Positions 7,850 to 16,449 of a stretch of DNA of 64,000 nucleotides are shown here, one piece after another. The position numbers and the translations under genes are program-made. Positions within the stretch are counted from its first letter, which is position 1, and each line of letters starts with the position of its first letter. This stretch comes from Paraflavitalea pollutisoli. GTDB lineage: Bacteria; Bacteroidota; Bacteroidia; Chitinophagales; Chitinophagaceae. The stretch covers positions 868,001 through 932,000 of the forward strand of contig NZ_JARKMX010000001.1 of NCBI RefSeq assembly GCF_029360705.1, written 5' to 3'. The notes under the pieces are model-generated. The model was not told the DNA's origin and did not search any database. It saw only the letters and a program-made list of their open reading frames with translations.

Positions 7850-9523
7850 CTATACAAACTTAAATTGATCGCCGTCAAATAGTCCCAGGTCGCTTAATTT
7901 CAGGTGGGGGATCACCAGCAGCGCCATAAAAGAAAGGGTCATGAAAGGAGCCGTCAGGGGTGAACCCAGCGCCTTGGCCATGGCATCGATGTCGGTATAG
8001 GCCGCCGCAACCGCATAGCCATCTTCGTCGCTCATTAACCCGGCAACGGGTAGGGGAATAACAAGCGATTCGGCGCCGGCACCTCCTTTTACGCAACTTA
8101 CGCCACCCCGGCATTCGATCACCTGGTTGATCGCATGCACCAGGCTTTCATCGTCGGTACCCACCGCCACGATATTGTGCGAGTCATGAGCAACTGAAGA
8201 AGCCAGGGCGCCTGTTTTCAAACCAAAGTTCCGGATGAACGCAACGGCGGGCTTCGCCGGCTGATACCGGTTCACCACAACAATCTTCAAAATATCTTCC
8301 TGTACATTGGCTGTTAGTGTATTAGACTGCGTGTTGAGCAACAGGTCCGCAGGTATTTCCAGCCGGTTGGTGATCAGCTGTCCGTCCAGGGCTTCAATCA
8401 CAGGCACGGTTTCCTGTCCATCGTAAGGCGCGGCCAAATTGGCCGCTGTTACAGGCTTACAATCGAAATTGTTGACGGACCGGGGTGTGGGAAAGCTGTC
8501 ATCGCCGGACGATAGTTGCCATTGCCGGCTGATTTCAGGATCAGTAACCTCGATACCATCGATATAGGTGGCAAGGACCCTGAAATGCTCGATATCCTGA
8601 ACCAGGATAAAGTCGGCTGGGTCGCCCACCCGGAGCAGACCTACTTCCAGTGAATAATGTAATACAGGGTTTACACAGGCTGCCTGCAGTATTTTAAAAA
8701 GGTCGACACCCTTGGCTGCTGCTCGGGCACATAGCTGATCGATATGTCCGGCTACCAGGCTATCAGGGTGTTTGTCATCACTGCAGAACATGATCTGCGT
8801 GGGATAATCGTGCAAAAGGTCGATCAACGCCTCGAAATTCTTGGCAGCACTGCCTTCGCGGATTAGGATCTTCATACCATGATGAAGCTTGTCCAGCGCC
8901 TCTGCTTTGGTAAAGCATTCGTGGTCGGTTGAAATACCGGCATCGATATATTGTTTGGCCTGCTCTCCGCGTAAGCCCGGGGCGTGGCCATCGATCGGCT
9001 TTCCCACACGTTGAGCCGCAGCGATCTTGGCCATGACGACAGGATCCTGGTGCAGGACACCCGGAAAGTTCATCATTTCCGTCAGGTATTTGATCTCCCT
9101 GCGTTGCAATAAACTTTCAACTTGCTGTACATCAATGGAAGCGCCCGCTGTCTCAAAAATCGTGGCAGGAACACAGCTGGGGGCGCCAAAATTGAATTTA
9201 AATGGTGTGGTGCGGCCGTTGCTGATCATGAATTCAACACCTTGTATACCGCACACATTGGCGATCTCGTGCGGATCGCTGACGGTAGCAACCGTACCAT
9301 GAACTACTGCCAGTCTGGCAAAGGCGGCAGGGATCAGCATGGAGCTTTCAATATGAACATGGCTGTCGACAAATCCTGGCAAAATAAACTGCTCTGTTAC
9401 CAGGGCACCGTCTGGCACGGGGTCAATACCCCGGATGATCCCATCCTCTACGGTAATGGAAGCAGGATATACTTTCTTTTGCCATACGTCGGCCAGGAAA
9501 CCGGTAACTGTAAAACGAGCCAT
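7850..9523 (-). CDS. ade: Adenine deaminase
   Basis: The 557-residue protein matches bacterial adenine deaminase in length and order. It opens with a short composite domain. A metal-binding amidohydrolase barrel has FVDSHVHIESSM, then VSDPHEIANV, GHAPGLRGEQ and MFCSDDKHPDSL. The long C-terminal adenine-deaminase-specific domain contains VAHDSHNIVAVGTDDESLV and GAESLVIPLPVAGLMSDEDG. It converts adenine to hypoxanthine and ammonia in the cytoplasm for purine salvage. It is a single-gene unit. The start ATG gives MARFTVTGFL. Confidence 0.95.
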   Translation of the reverse strand: MARFTVTGFLADVWQKKVYPASITVEDGIIRGIDPVPDGALVTEQFILPGFVDSHVHIESSMLIPAAFARLAVVHGTVATVSDPHEIANVCGIQGVEFMISNGRTTPFKFNFGAPSCVPATIFETAGASIDVQQVESLLQRREIKYLTEMMNFPGVLHQDPVVMAKIAAAQRVGKPIDGHAPGLRGEQAKQYIDAGISTDHECFTKAEALDKLHHGMKILIREGSAAKNFEALIDLLHDYPTQIMFCSDDKHPDSLVAGHIDQLCARAAAKGVDLFKILQAACVNPVLHYSLEVGLLRVGDPADFILVQDIEHFRVLATYIDGIEVTDPEISRQWQLSSGDDSFPTPRSVNNFDCKPVTAANLAAPYDGQETVPVIEALDGQLITNRLEIPADLLLNTQSNTLTANVQEDILKIVVVNRYQPAKPAVAFIRNFGLKTGALASSVAHDSHNIVAVGTDDESLVHAINQVIECRGGVSCVKGGAGAESLVIPLPVAGLMSDEDGYAVAAAYTDIDAMAKALGSPLTAPFMTLSFMALLVIPHLKLSDLGLFDGDQFKFV

Positions 9524-9728
9524 GAAAAAAGGTTTGTGGGTAAAAATAGGATCATTTCATATCCCGCCGTGCTAATTATTAAGGTGAAATAGTCAATGAA
9601 TTGTAATATTGGTCTGTCTTTAACGTCTAACAAGGCGATCGATACATCCGGCCACTGTGCTGCAGGGCCTGGATACCCCACCCTGATCCGGTCAGTTCTA
9701 TATTACTATCAAATAAAAAATAAAAACC

Positions 9729-10454
9729 ATGAAGTTCTTACGCATGCCTGTTGCTGCATTGGCGGCCTTAACCTTGAGCATTTCCACACAGGCACAATCT
9801 GTTGACGAGATAGTCAACAAGCATGTTGAAGCAATTGGCGGAAAAGACAAGATCAATGCGCTTAAATCGGCTATCATCGAATCAGAGATCGATGTCATGG
9901 GTAATGCTGCTCCCAGCACCACCACGATCATATTTGGCAAGGCTCAGCTGAGTGAGATCAATTTCAACGGAACCAAGATCGTCAATTGTGTTACGGTGGA
10001 TAAAGGTGGTTGGGCCATCAACCCCATGGCTGGTTCCACCTCGGCCGAACCCATGCCCGATGCACAGGTGAAAGCCAGTTTGCCCCAACTCTCTGCAGGT
10101 GGCACCCTGTTCGACTATGCGGCGAATGGCCATAAAGTAGAGCTGGCTGGCCAGGAAGAAGTAAATGGCGTAAAAGCCTGGAAGCTGTTGGTCACCACAA
10201 AAGAAGGGGGCAACTTCGTACACTATATCGATCCTGCCACTTACTACATAGTACGTTCCGTTGCCAAGATTGATATGGGAGGTACTCCCATGGAACAAGG
10301 CGTCAATTTCACAGACTATAAGAAAACTGAAGCCGGCAATGTGATGCCATTTGCCTATGCTATTGAAATTCCTACCGGCATGACCTTGAATGTAACCGTG
10401 AAGAAAGTAACGATCAACCCCACGATCGATCCTAAGATATTCGACAAGCCTTAA
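9729..10454 (+). CDS. Secreted LolA-like (outer-membrane lipoprotein-sorting type) protein
   Basis: This 241-residue protein has a signal peptide (MKFLRMPVAALAALTLSIST, cleavage near QAQS). The mature part starts VDEIVNKHVEAIGGKDKINALKS, the typical opening of a LolA/LolB-like fold family common in Bacteroidota. It continues with repeated strands such as HKVELAGQEEVNGVKAWKLLVTT and YYIVRSVAKIDMGG. A periplasmic lipid- or hydrophobic-ligand carrier is possible, but the substrate is unknown. A strong intrinsic terminator follows 20 bp after the stop codon. Confidence 0.7.
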   Translation: MKFLRMPVAALAALTLSISTQAQSVDEIVNKHVEAIGGKDKINALKSAIIESEIDVMGNAAPSTTTIIFGKAQLSEINFNGTKIVNCVTVDKGGWAINPMAGSTSAEPMPDAQVKASLPQLSAGGTLFDYAANGHKVELAGQEEVNGVKAWKLLVTTKEGGNFVHYIDPATYYIVRSVAKIDMGGTPMEQGVNFTDYKKTEAGNVMPFAYAIEIPTGMTLNVTVKKVTINPTIDPKIFDKP

Positions 10455-10474
10455 TCGGCTGATCATTTCTTTAA

Positions 10475-10518
10475 CAAAAGGGTGCCGTCAATTTTTTTGA
10501 CGGCACCCTTTTGTTTTT
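10475..10518 (+). terminator. Intrinsic terminator
   Basis: Perfect 17-bp inverted repeat (10475-10491 with 10497-10513) around a T5 loop, followed by a T run. It ends the LolA-like gene and separates it from the GH31 gene. Confidence 0.92.
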
Positions 10519-10548
10519 ATAAATTGACCCATCATATTCACACAAACT

Positions 10549-13005
10549 ATGCGGAAAACCACTGTTGCACTGTTCTTACTCTCGTTTACCACCGCTTCCC
10601 TGGCCCAAAAGGTGACTGTCAATACCGTTGGTAAAGATCCATTTAATGGAAAAGCCGAAGAGGTAATCTATAAGGCAAAAGAAGGAGAGTGGACCTTTCA
10701 ATCTTATTCATTTCCGGTTATCAAAGTAACGTATAAGCCAAATGGTTATACCCGGGGCGAGCAGGCATCGGATGCAGCCATCGCAAAACTGCAGGCCGTT
10801 AATACAAAAATTACCGTCGCTACTTCACAAACGGTAGAGTGGGAGAACAATTCCAGTGTGATCATTCAGAAAGACCGACTGTATTTCAGAACCGGGCGGG
10901 AAATAAAAGTGAAAGCCGCTTATCATTTCGCCCAGGGCGATTACAATGGATTCCGGTTTCAGTTGAGCGATCAGGAGAAGTTCTTTGGGGGTGGCGAGCG
11001 AGCGCTCCCGATGGATCGTCGTGGTTATCGTTTTAATCTCTACAATGCTCCTGCTTATGGATATGGATTAGGTGCTGATAACCTCAATTTCTCGGTACCC
11101 GTGCTGCTCTCATCGAATGGCTATGCTTTGTTTTTTGATAATCCCTCTAAGGGCTATTTTGATATTGGTCTCACAGATAAGTCAGTATTGGAAGCCGGCT
11201 TTGTAAGCGGAGAACTCACCTTCTATGTAGTATTCGGAAAGAACATGGACGAGATGCTGAACAACTATACCGCTATCACGGGGCGCCAACCCTTACCGCC
11301 ACGCTGGGCGCTGGGTAATTTTGTATCGCGCTTTGGTTATCGCAGCGAAGAACAGGTAAAGGAAGTTGTAGGTAAAATGAAGGAACAACGTTTTCCGATG
11401 GACGGCCTCGTGTTTGATCTCTTTTGGTTTGGCGACGATATCAAAGGTACCTTGGGTAATCTCGATTGGGTGAATACGACAAAGTGGCCCAATCCCAAAC
11501 TCATGCTGGAAACCCAGCGTACGACCAACAACCTGAAGTCGGTGTTGATTACCGAGCCGTTTATCCTGCGCAGCTCCAAGAACTACACGGAAGCAGCACC
11601 CTTTCTGGCCACCGATGCAGCGGGTAAACCTTTTGAGTTGACTGACCTCTATTTCGGTAATGGTGGTTTGCTCGACGTTTTCCGTAAACCCGCACAGGAT
11701 TGGATCTGGAAATTCTACAAAAAACAAATAGGTAATGGTGCTGCAGGCTGGTGGTCTGATCTGGGAGAACCAGAGAAACACCCTTCGGCGATCATGCACA
11801 ACCTCAAAGACCAGGGCATCACCCGGTTGATGGGTGCCGATGAAGTACACAACCTGTATGGCCACTACTGGAGCAAAATGCTGTATGAGAAATACCAGAG
11901 CGATTATTCTTCGGTCAGGTTATTTCACCTCAACCGGGCAGGTTTTGCCGGTAGCCAGCGGTACAGTGTATTTCCCTGGACCGGCGACGTTGCCCGTAGC
12001 TGGAGTGGCTTAAAATCGCAGCTACCGGTATTGCTAGGGATGAGTGCCAGTGGTTTGCCTTATGTCCATTCCGATGCCGGCGGGTTTGCAGCGGCAGACC
12101 AGGCCGATGCAGAACTATATACGCGCTGGTTACAATTTGCCGCCTTTACGCCGGTATTCCGGCCACATGGCACAGCCCTGGGTGATTACGACAAAACAGT
12201 CAAGAGCATTCCATCAGAACCCGCTTATTGGGACGAACCGGCTAAGTCCATCGTGCGCAGTTTTATAAACCTGCGATACCAGCTGCTTCCTTATAACTAT
12301 ACACTGGGATACGAACAGTCGATGTTGGGCAAGCCGCTGATGCGCCCCCTCTATTACTATAGCTTCAACGATCAGGATGCGTTGAAAGCTGATGACGAAT
12401 ATTTATGGGGCGATAACCTGTTGGTAGCCCCCATCACTGGTCAGGGAGCCACAGCGCGGATGATCTACCTACCCGAAGGCAAATGGTACAACCTGTATGA
12501 CAATACACCGGCCAACGGTAAGCAATGGATCAACCATCCGGCCGATATCAAAAGCATCCCTGTATTTGCCCGGGCCGGTGGTTTTATTCCCATATGGCGT
12601 GCCGATACGATCAGGTCTACCGAAGCCTACAACGCGAAGGAACTTGGCCTGCTGTATTATCCTGGTGAAGTGGCTTCTTCTTATGTGTTTTATGATGATG
12701 ATGGCATGAGTACGCGCACCCTGGAAAAAGCTGACTATGAATTGGTCACTTTTTCGGCGCAGCCCCAGGGAGCCACCGTGACGATCGATATTAAAACAAA
12801 CAACGAGGCAATGTACAAGCGCAAAAATGTCAGAAAATTCACCTTGCTCATCCCTGTCCAGGCTGGTTTCAATAATATCCGGGTAAACGGGAAACCAGCA
12901 ACTCCGGCGACCAATGTGAAAGGGCTAACGGTAACCATTGGTAAGTTTATCGGAGCGGAGATCGAGTTTACCGGCAAGCCCATCAAAGTCGATCTGGTTA
13001 AATAG
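10549..13005 (+). CDS. Glycoside hydrolase family 31 (alpha-glucosidase / alpha-glucan transferase type)
   Basis: This 818-residue secreted enzyme has a signal peptide ending near ASLAQK. After an N-terminal beta domain, FVSRFGYRSEEQV and FDLFWFGDDIKG open the catalytic barrel. The nucleophile Asp lies in WWSDLGEPEKHP and the acid/base Asp in PYVHSDAGGF. The C-terminal part resembles DUF5110 sheets, with the YYPGEVASSYVFYDDDGMST motif. The WSDLGEPE form of the nucleophile motif resembles alpha-1,4-transglucosylases related to Cellvibrio Agd31B, so transfer rather than hydrolysis is possible. Expected location is the periplasm or outer membrane. Confidence 0.88.
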   Translation: MRKTTVALFLLSFTTASLAQKVTVNTVGKDPFNGKAEEVIYKAKEGEWTFQSYSFPVIKVTYKPNGYTRGEQASDAAIAKLQAVNTKITVATSQTVEWENNSSVIIQKDRLYFRTGREIKVKAAYHFAQGDYNGFRFQLSDQEKFFGGGERALPMDRRGYRFNLYNAPAYGYGLGADNLNFSVPVLLSSNGYALFFDNPSKGYFDIGLTDKSVLEAGFVSGELTFYVVFGKNMDEMLNNYTAITGRQPLPPRWALGNFVSRFGYRSEEQVKEVVGKMKEQRFPMDGLVFDLFWFGDDIKGTLGNLDWVNTTKWPNPKLMLETQRTTNNLKSVLITEPFILRSSKNYTEAAPFLATDAAGKPFELTDLYFGNGGLLDVFRKPAQDWIWKFYKKQIGNGAAGWWSDLGEPEKHPSAIMHNLKDQGITRLMGADEVHNLYGHYWSKMLYEKYQSDYSSVRLFHLNRAGFAGSQRYSVFPWTGDVARSWSGLKSQLPVLLGMSASGLPYVHSDAGGFAAADQADAELYTRWLQFAAFTPVFRPHGTALGDYDKTVKSIPSEPAYWDEPAKSIVRSFINLRYQLLPYNYTLGYEQSMLGKPLMRPLYYYSFNDQDALKADDEYLWGDNLLVAPITGQGATARMIYLPEGKWYNLYDNTPANGKQWINHPADIKSIPVFARAGGFIPIWRADTIRSTEAYNAKELGLLYYPGEVASSYVFYDDDGMSTRTLEKADYELVTFSAQPQGATVTIDIKTNNEAMYKRKNVRKFTLLIPVQAGFNNIRVNGKPATPATNVKGLTVTIGKFIGAEIEFTGKPIKVDLVK

Positions 13006-13196
13006 TGTGATAATATAATATGAATGTGGGGGTGTATCTGAACAATAAAATAGACCTGGGATGGACAATGCGGAACTAAATACGCAAAACTTTCAGCTAA
13101 AAACGGTTTTTCCTCACCGTGAAGCCTGAAAATCATTTTGGTACACCATTTGACATACTCTCCTCGGTTTTTCATAGGATATTGGATTATAAAATT

Positions 13197-13224
13197 GTCT
13201 GGATGTCTATCCGGACTTTTTTTT
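13197..13224 (+). terminator. Intrinsic terminator
   Basis: An 8-bp stem gtctggat / atccggac (one G-U pair) with a 4-nt loop is followed by eight T. It lies 192 bp after the GH31 stop codon and is the first clear plus-strand stop signal. Confidence 0.75.
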
Positions 13225-13288
13225 GCCTATTCCCAAACGGGGAATAATCAGCGGGAGTTCACGGCGTATATAACCTGACCCACACTGG

Positions 13289-13296
13289 TAGTTTTG
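13289..13296 (+). promoter_or_regulatory. Promoter-like -7 box upstream of the 25-residue frame
   Basis: TAGTTTTG fits the Bacteroidota TAnnTTTG box and stands 63 bp before the short frame at 13360. No good TTTG -33 element was found at the usual distance. Confidence 0.35.
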
Positions 13297-13359
13297 CGAT
13301 GTGGAAAAGAAGCTTTTGGCACGAAGCATGCATTTAAAGAGCAACCAAAATCCACCTCT

Positions 13360-13437
13360 ATGAAAAAAACAATCATGATCAACCTGCTTATGCAACTGGT
13401 TTTTTATGCATTGGTTTATCTGGTAGCCGCCTGGTAG
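13360..13437 (+). CDS. Possible small hydrophobic membrane peptide, 25 residues
   Basis: An ATG frame encodes MKKTIMINLLMQLVF and ten more mostly hydrophobic residues ending LVAAW. A charged KK start followed by one continuous hydrophobic helix is typical of single-span small membrane proteins. A TAGTTTTG box precedes it, a terminator lies upstream (13197-13224) and a hairpin lies downstream (13458-13511), so it could be its own transcription unit. There is no named family. Chance occurrence cannot be excluded for a frame this short. Confidence 0.4.
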   Translation: MKKTIMINLLMQLVFYALVYLVAAW

Positions 13438-13457
13438 TTGGGTGTGCCTGGGGAAAG

Positions 13458-13511
13458 AGCTTCCGGCATTCCGTCAACAGGGCTGAGCACCGAATGGAAA
13501 TGCCGGAGGCT
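13458..13511. terminator. Long-loop hairpin between convergent genes
   Basis: agcttccggcatt (13458-13470) pairs with aatgccggaggct (13499-13511) with one G-U pair and a 28-nt loop. It lies 17 bp beyond the trmD stop codon and 20 bp beyond the 25-residue frame, so it could serve either strand. No strong T tract follows on either side. Confidence 0.45.
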
Positions 13512-13527
13512 TTGTATAACTATCTAC

Positions 13528-14205
13528 TTAATCTTTTAGCAGGTCAGGCTTGCGTTCTGTAGTGCGTTGAACAGCCTGTTCATAACGCCAATCTTCAATC
13601 TTTTTCAGATCGCCGCTCAATAAAATGTCGGGAACCTTCCAGCCTCTGAAGTCCGATGGCCTGGTGTATACCGGAGGGGCCAGTAGGTTGTCCTGGAAAG
13701 AATCGAACAGGGCAGAGGTCTCATTATTCAAAACGCCGGGTAGCAAGCGTCCTATGGCATCCACTACGACCGCCGCCGCCAGTTCTCCACCACTCAATAC
13801 ATAGTTGCCGATAGATATTTCTTTGGTCACAAAATGATCGCGTATACGCTGATCGATGCCCTTGTAGTGGCCGCAAATGATGAGCAGGTTTTCCTTCATC
13901 GACAATTGGTTGGCAGTGCCCTGGGAAAAGTCCTCTCCATCCGGTGTCATATAAATGATCTCATCGTATCGTGTTTCTTTCGAAAGCGACTCGATGGCAT
14001 TGGCCAATGGCTCCGGCATCATCACCATACCTGCGCCGCCACCATATTGATAGTCGTCCACCTGGCCATATTCATTCACGGCCCATTGGCGGAGATGGTG
14101 AATATGTACTGTCAGCAAACCTTTGTCTCTGGCTCGCTTCATGATGGAATGGGCCAGGGGACTCTCCAGTAATTCCGGGATAACTGAAATAATATCGATG
14201 CGCAT
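13528..14205 (-). CDS. trmD: tRNA (guanine-N1)-methyltransferase
   Basis: The 225-residue protein methylates N1 of G37 in tRNAs, using S-adenosylmethionine bound in a trefoil knot. The sequence opens MRIDIISVIPELLESPL. It carries the glycine-rich DDYQYGGGAGMVMMPEPL, the knot segments LLIICGHYKGIDQRI and ISIGNYVLSGGELAA, and the C-terminal YTRPSDFRGWKVPDILLSGDL. Length is slightly below that of E. coli TrmD. The gene stands alone here, about 13 kb from rpsP-rimM, with which it forms one operon in many bacteria. A TATCTTTG box ends 4 nt before the ATG. Confidence 0.96.
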   Translation of the reverse strand: MRIDIISVIPELLESPLAHSIMKRARDKGLLTVHIHHLRQWAVNEYGQVDDYQYGGGAGMVMMPEPLANAIESLSKETRYDEIIYMTPDGEDFSQGTANQLSMKENLLIICGHYKGIDQRIRDHFVTKEISIGNYVLSGGELAAAVVVDAIGRLLPGVLNNETSALFDSFQDNLLAPPVYTRPSDFRGWKVPDILLSGDLKKIEDWRYEQAVQRTTERKPDLLKD

Positions 14206-14209
14206 GGCG

Positions 14210-14217
14210 CAAAGATA
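14210..14217 (-). promoter_or_regulatory. -7 box directly before trmD
   Basis: TATCTTTG on the minus strand (14217-14210) is followed by four bases and then the trmD ATG (14205). If used, transcription would begin at or next to the start codon. No matching TTTG is seen at -33. Confidence 0.5.
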
Positions 14218-14411
14218 ACTAAGTGTAACCGTTTAGCACGCTGCCGGATTACCTGAGTTGCTTATCGTAAATGGTTGATCTTAATATTTTTAGCTATGTG
14301 ATGGAGTAAATTACCTGGCTGCTTTATCAAATATTCTACCTGCTTTTGCGTTTAAGCCATGGAAAGTCAGCAACCACCTGACCATTTAACCCCTAAACCC
14401 CCTCTTACCAC

Positions 14412-15908
14412 ATGTTTAAGCAATTAAACGGTCAATCGTTTTTGCGTAAAATGATCGTGCCCGCTCTGTTGACCAGCTCTCTGCCTGTTTTTTCACAAGA
14501 CTTTACCGGATACCGTACCGGCAATTACACCGGCGTAAACGGCGTTTTTTTCAATCCGGCCAATATCGCCGACAGCCGTTACCGTTGGGATGTGAATCTG
14601 TTTTCTGTAAGTGTATTGGCAGGCAACAACCAGGCGTCTTTCAAACTTAGCAAAATTGGCGACTCGTTCAATGCAGATAGCCTGGAGAACCAGTTGTATG
14701 GTAAAAACGCAGGCGGCACCAGTGGAGCTATGAACGTAGGATTTCTGGCCCCCTCCTTCCTATTCAATGTAAGTCCCAAAACATCCATAGCACTTACCAG
14801 CCGGGCCAGGGTAATGGCCAATGTACAGGATATAGATGGCACCTTGCTGCAGCAGGTGGTAGATGGATATACCAGCGATGCCGGATTGCCCTACTCGATT
14901 ACGTCGGGCAAGAATATGTTTGTGAATATGAATGCCTGGGCCGAATTCGGCGCCAGCGTAGGTCAGGTCCTGTACGATGGCGATAAACATTTTCTGAAGG
15001 GCGGGTTGACCCTCAAATACCTCGCAGGGGTCGCCAACAACTATATTCAACTCAAGAATTTTGCCGCTACCATCAATGAAGATAAGGCCTCTTCAAGAGC
15101 CTATCTTTCCAACACAACCGGTCGTATCGGAATAGGGTTTGGTGGTAATAGCTTCGATGATTTCGAAGCCAGCAACCTGACCAAATTTGAAAGCTCAGGT
15201 TTCGGATTCGACCTGGGATTTGTGTACGAGTTCCGCCCCGATCATGCAAAACACCGTACCAGTGATAACTATGGTTGGAAAAGGAATGAGAACAAATACA
15301 AATTACGGGTAGGCGTCGCGCTCCTCGATATCGGATCGATCCGGTACAAACGTGATCTTTCGCGCAGCGCAGCCTATGACCTGGGCGTTACCGGTTCCGA
15401 GCGTTATTATCTCTCCGAACTGAACGATGTTGACCTCGACGATTACAAGCAGCATTTCGATAGCCGTCCGCAGTTCTTTACACCGGTAGCAGGAAGTGCA
15501 GAAAATGAATACAAAGTTGCTTTGCCTACCACCATCCAACTCGATGTGGATTACAATATTCACAATGGGTTCTATGTAAGCGCCGCAGGACAATTTTCGC
15601 TCGTAAGCAGCGACAACAAACCCTACAACAGCCAGTATCAAAATGCCTTTACCGTTACACCACGGTACGAGTCGAGGTTGTTCAGTGCTTTCCTGCCACT
15701 GAATTACAATGAGCTTACAAAGTTTAATGCAGGTATTTCCGTCCGGTTCGGTCCCGTGTTTATCGGGTCGGGCAGCGCTATCACCGCTTTGTTGGATGAA
15801 TCCAAACAACTGGATGCACACATCGGCGTACGCTTTGGGGTGTTGCACAAGAACAAGGCCGGCAAGAAGAAAGTGAAGAAAGAAAAGGCCGCAGAAGAAA
15901 CTAAGTAG
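14412..15908 (+). CDS. DUF5723-family outer-membrane-associated protein
   Basis: This 498-residue protein has a signal peptide (cleavage near VFSQD). DFTGYRTGNYTGVNGVFFNPANIADSRYRWDVN, shortened here to its key motif FFNPANIADSRYRWDVN, is typical of DUF5723 proteins. The rest is rich in alternating beta strands ending in aromatic residues (FGFDLGFVYEF, FNAGISVRFGPVFIGSG), consistent with an outer-membrane barrel. A lysine-rich tail (KNKAGKKKVKKEKAAEE) would face the periplasm. Function is unknown. The gene ends in a hairpin shared with the convergent S4-domain gene. Confidence 0.72.
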   Translation: MFKQLNGQSFLRKMIVPALLTSSLPVFSQDFTGYRTGNYTGVNGVFFNPANIADSRYRWDVNLFSVSVLAGNNQASFKLSKIGDSFNADSLENQLYGKNAGGTSGAMNVGFLAPSFLFNVSPKTSIALTSRARVMANVQDIDGTLLQQVVDGYTSDAGLPYSITSGKNMFVNMNAWAEFGASVGQVLYDGDKHFLKGGLTLKYLAGVANNYIQLKNFAATINEDKASSRAYLSNTTGRIGIGFGGNSFDDFEASNLTKFESSGFGFDLGFVYEFRPDHAKHRTSDNYGWKRNENKYKLRVGVALLDIGSIRYKRDLSRSAAYDLGVTGSERYYLSELNDVDLDDYKQHFDSRPQFFTPVAGSAENEYKVALPTTIQLDVDYNIHNGFYVSAAGQFSLVSSDNKPYNSQYQNAFTVTPRYESRLFSAFLPLNYNELTKFNAGISVRFGPVFIGSGSAITALLDESKQLDAHIGVRFGVLHKNKAGKKKVKKEKAAEETK

Positions 15909-15940
15909 TAGTAGTTTTTAGTTCAAAGGTATAGGTAAGA

Positions 15941-15966
15941 GCCCCCGATAACACGGGGGCTTCTTT
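15941..15966. terminator. Shared terminator hairpin between convergent genes
   Basis: gcccccg (15941-15947) pairs with cgggggc (15954-15960) around a 6-nt loop. T-rich sequence follows on the plus strand. The minus-strand gene stops 11 bp away at 15972. Confidence 0.8.
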
Positions 15967-15971
15967 ATTAT

Positions 15972-16367
15972 TTACTCACCATCGTCCAATAGGCCGCCCA
16001 GTTCACGGCGTTGCTTTTTGGTGGGGCGTCCGATCTTACTAAGGCGCTTGCCGGTATGAAAGCTGGCTGCCTGAAACTCTATCCGTTCCAACTCTTCCGG
16101 TGGGGTGATGTCCGTATAATATTTGATCGCTTCGGTGTAGGCCACCCGGTTGTGCAACAGCGCTGTCACCTTTACACGCCAGCGCCGGGCTTCGGTTCTT
16201 ACATGGTATTCATCGCCAATGTTGACGGTTTTGGAAGGCTTGACCCCCATGTCGTTGAGCTTTACCTTGCCGGCATCACAGGCGGCGGCGGCCAACGCCC
16301 TTGTCTTGAACAGGCGAATGGCCCACAGGTATTTGTCTATCCGTAATTTTTCTTTTTCACTACCCAT
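15972..16367 (-). CDS. hslR: S4-domain RNA-binding protein, Hsp15 (HslR) type
   Basis: The 131-residue protein carries an S4 domain from the start: LRIDKYLWAIRLFKTRALAA, then GKVKLNDMGVKPSKTVNIGD and YHVRTEARRWRVKVTALLHNR. The basic C-terminal tail (GRPTKKQRREL) is typical of Hsp15. In E. coli Hsp15 binds free 50S subunits with stalled nascent chains. A similar ribosome-recycling role is inferred. Convergent with the DUF5723 gene. Confidence 0.85.
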   Translation of the reverse strand: MGSEKEKLRIDKYLWAIRLFKTRALAAAACDAGKVKLNDMGVKPSKTVNIGDEYHVRTEARRWRVKVTALLHNRVAYTEAIKYYTDITPPEELERIEFQAASFHTGKRLSKIGRPTKKQRRELGGLLDDGE

Positions 16368-16378
16368 ACCGTAAAATT

Positions 16379-16408
16379 AAAAAATCCCGGAGTTTAAAAA
16401 CTCCGGGA
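16379..16408 (-). terminator. Intrinsic terminator of the M20 dipeptidase gene
   Basis: An 11-bp stem, tcccggagttt (16385-16395) with aaactccggga (16398-16408), is followed on the minus strand by six T. It lies about 40 bp beyond the dipeptidase stop codon. Confidence 0.85.
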
Positions 16409-16424
16409 CGCGTATTATTTCCCA

Positions 16425-16444
16425 GGGCCGCCCCGGGGCGGCCC
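16425..16444. repeat. Perfect 20-bp GC-rich palindrome
   Basis: gggccgcccc is followed directly by its reverse complement ggggcggccc, with no spacer. It is 5 bp beyond the dipeptidase stop codon and just before the terminator. It could act as a binding site, an mRNA 3' stabiliser or a cruciform. Confidence 0.6.
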
Positions 16445-16449
16445 ATAAA

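Larger units (their letters stand above)
13006..13527. other. Gap with a terminator, a possible 25-residue gene and a long hairpin
   Basis: The 522 bp between the GH31 gene and trmD hold three elements listed separately: a hairpin terminator at 13197-13224, a short hydrophobic open frame at 13360-13437, and a long-loop hairpin at 13458-13511. Other open frames here are antisense and show no family features. Confidence 0.5.

Noticed and set aside
12735-13175. 146-codon minus-strand frame
   Set aside because: Mostly antisense to the GH31 gene.
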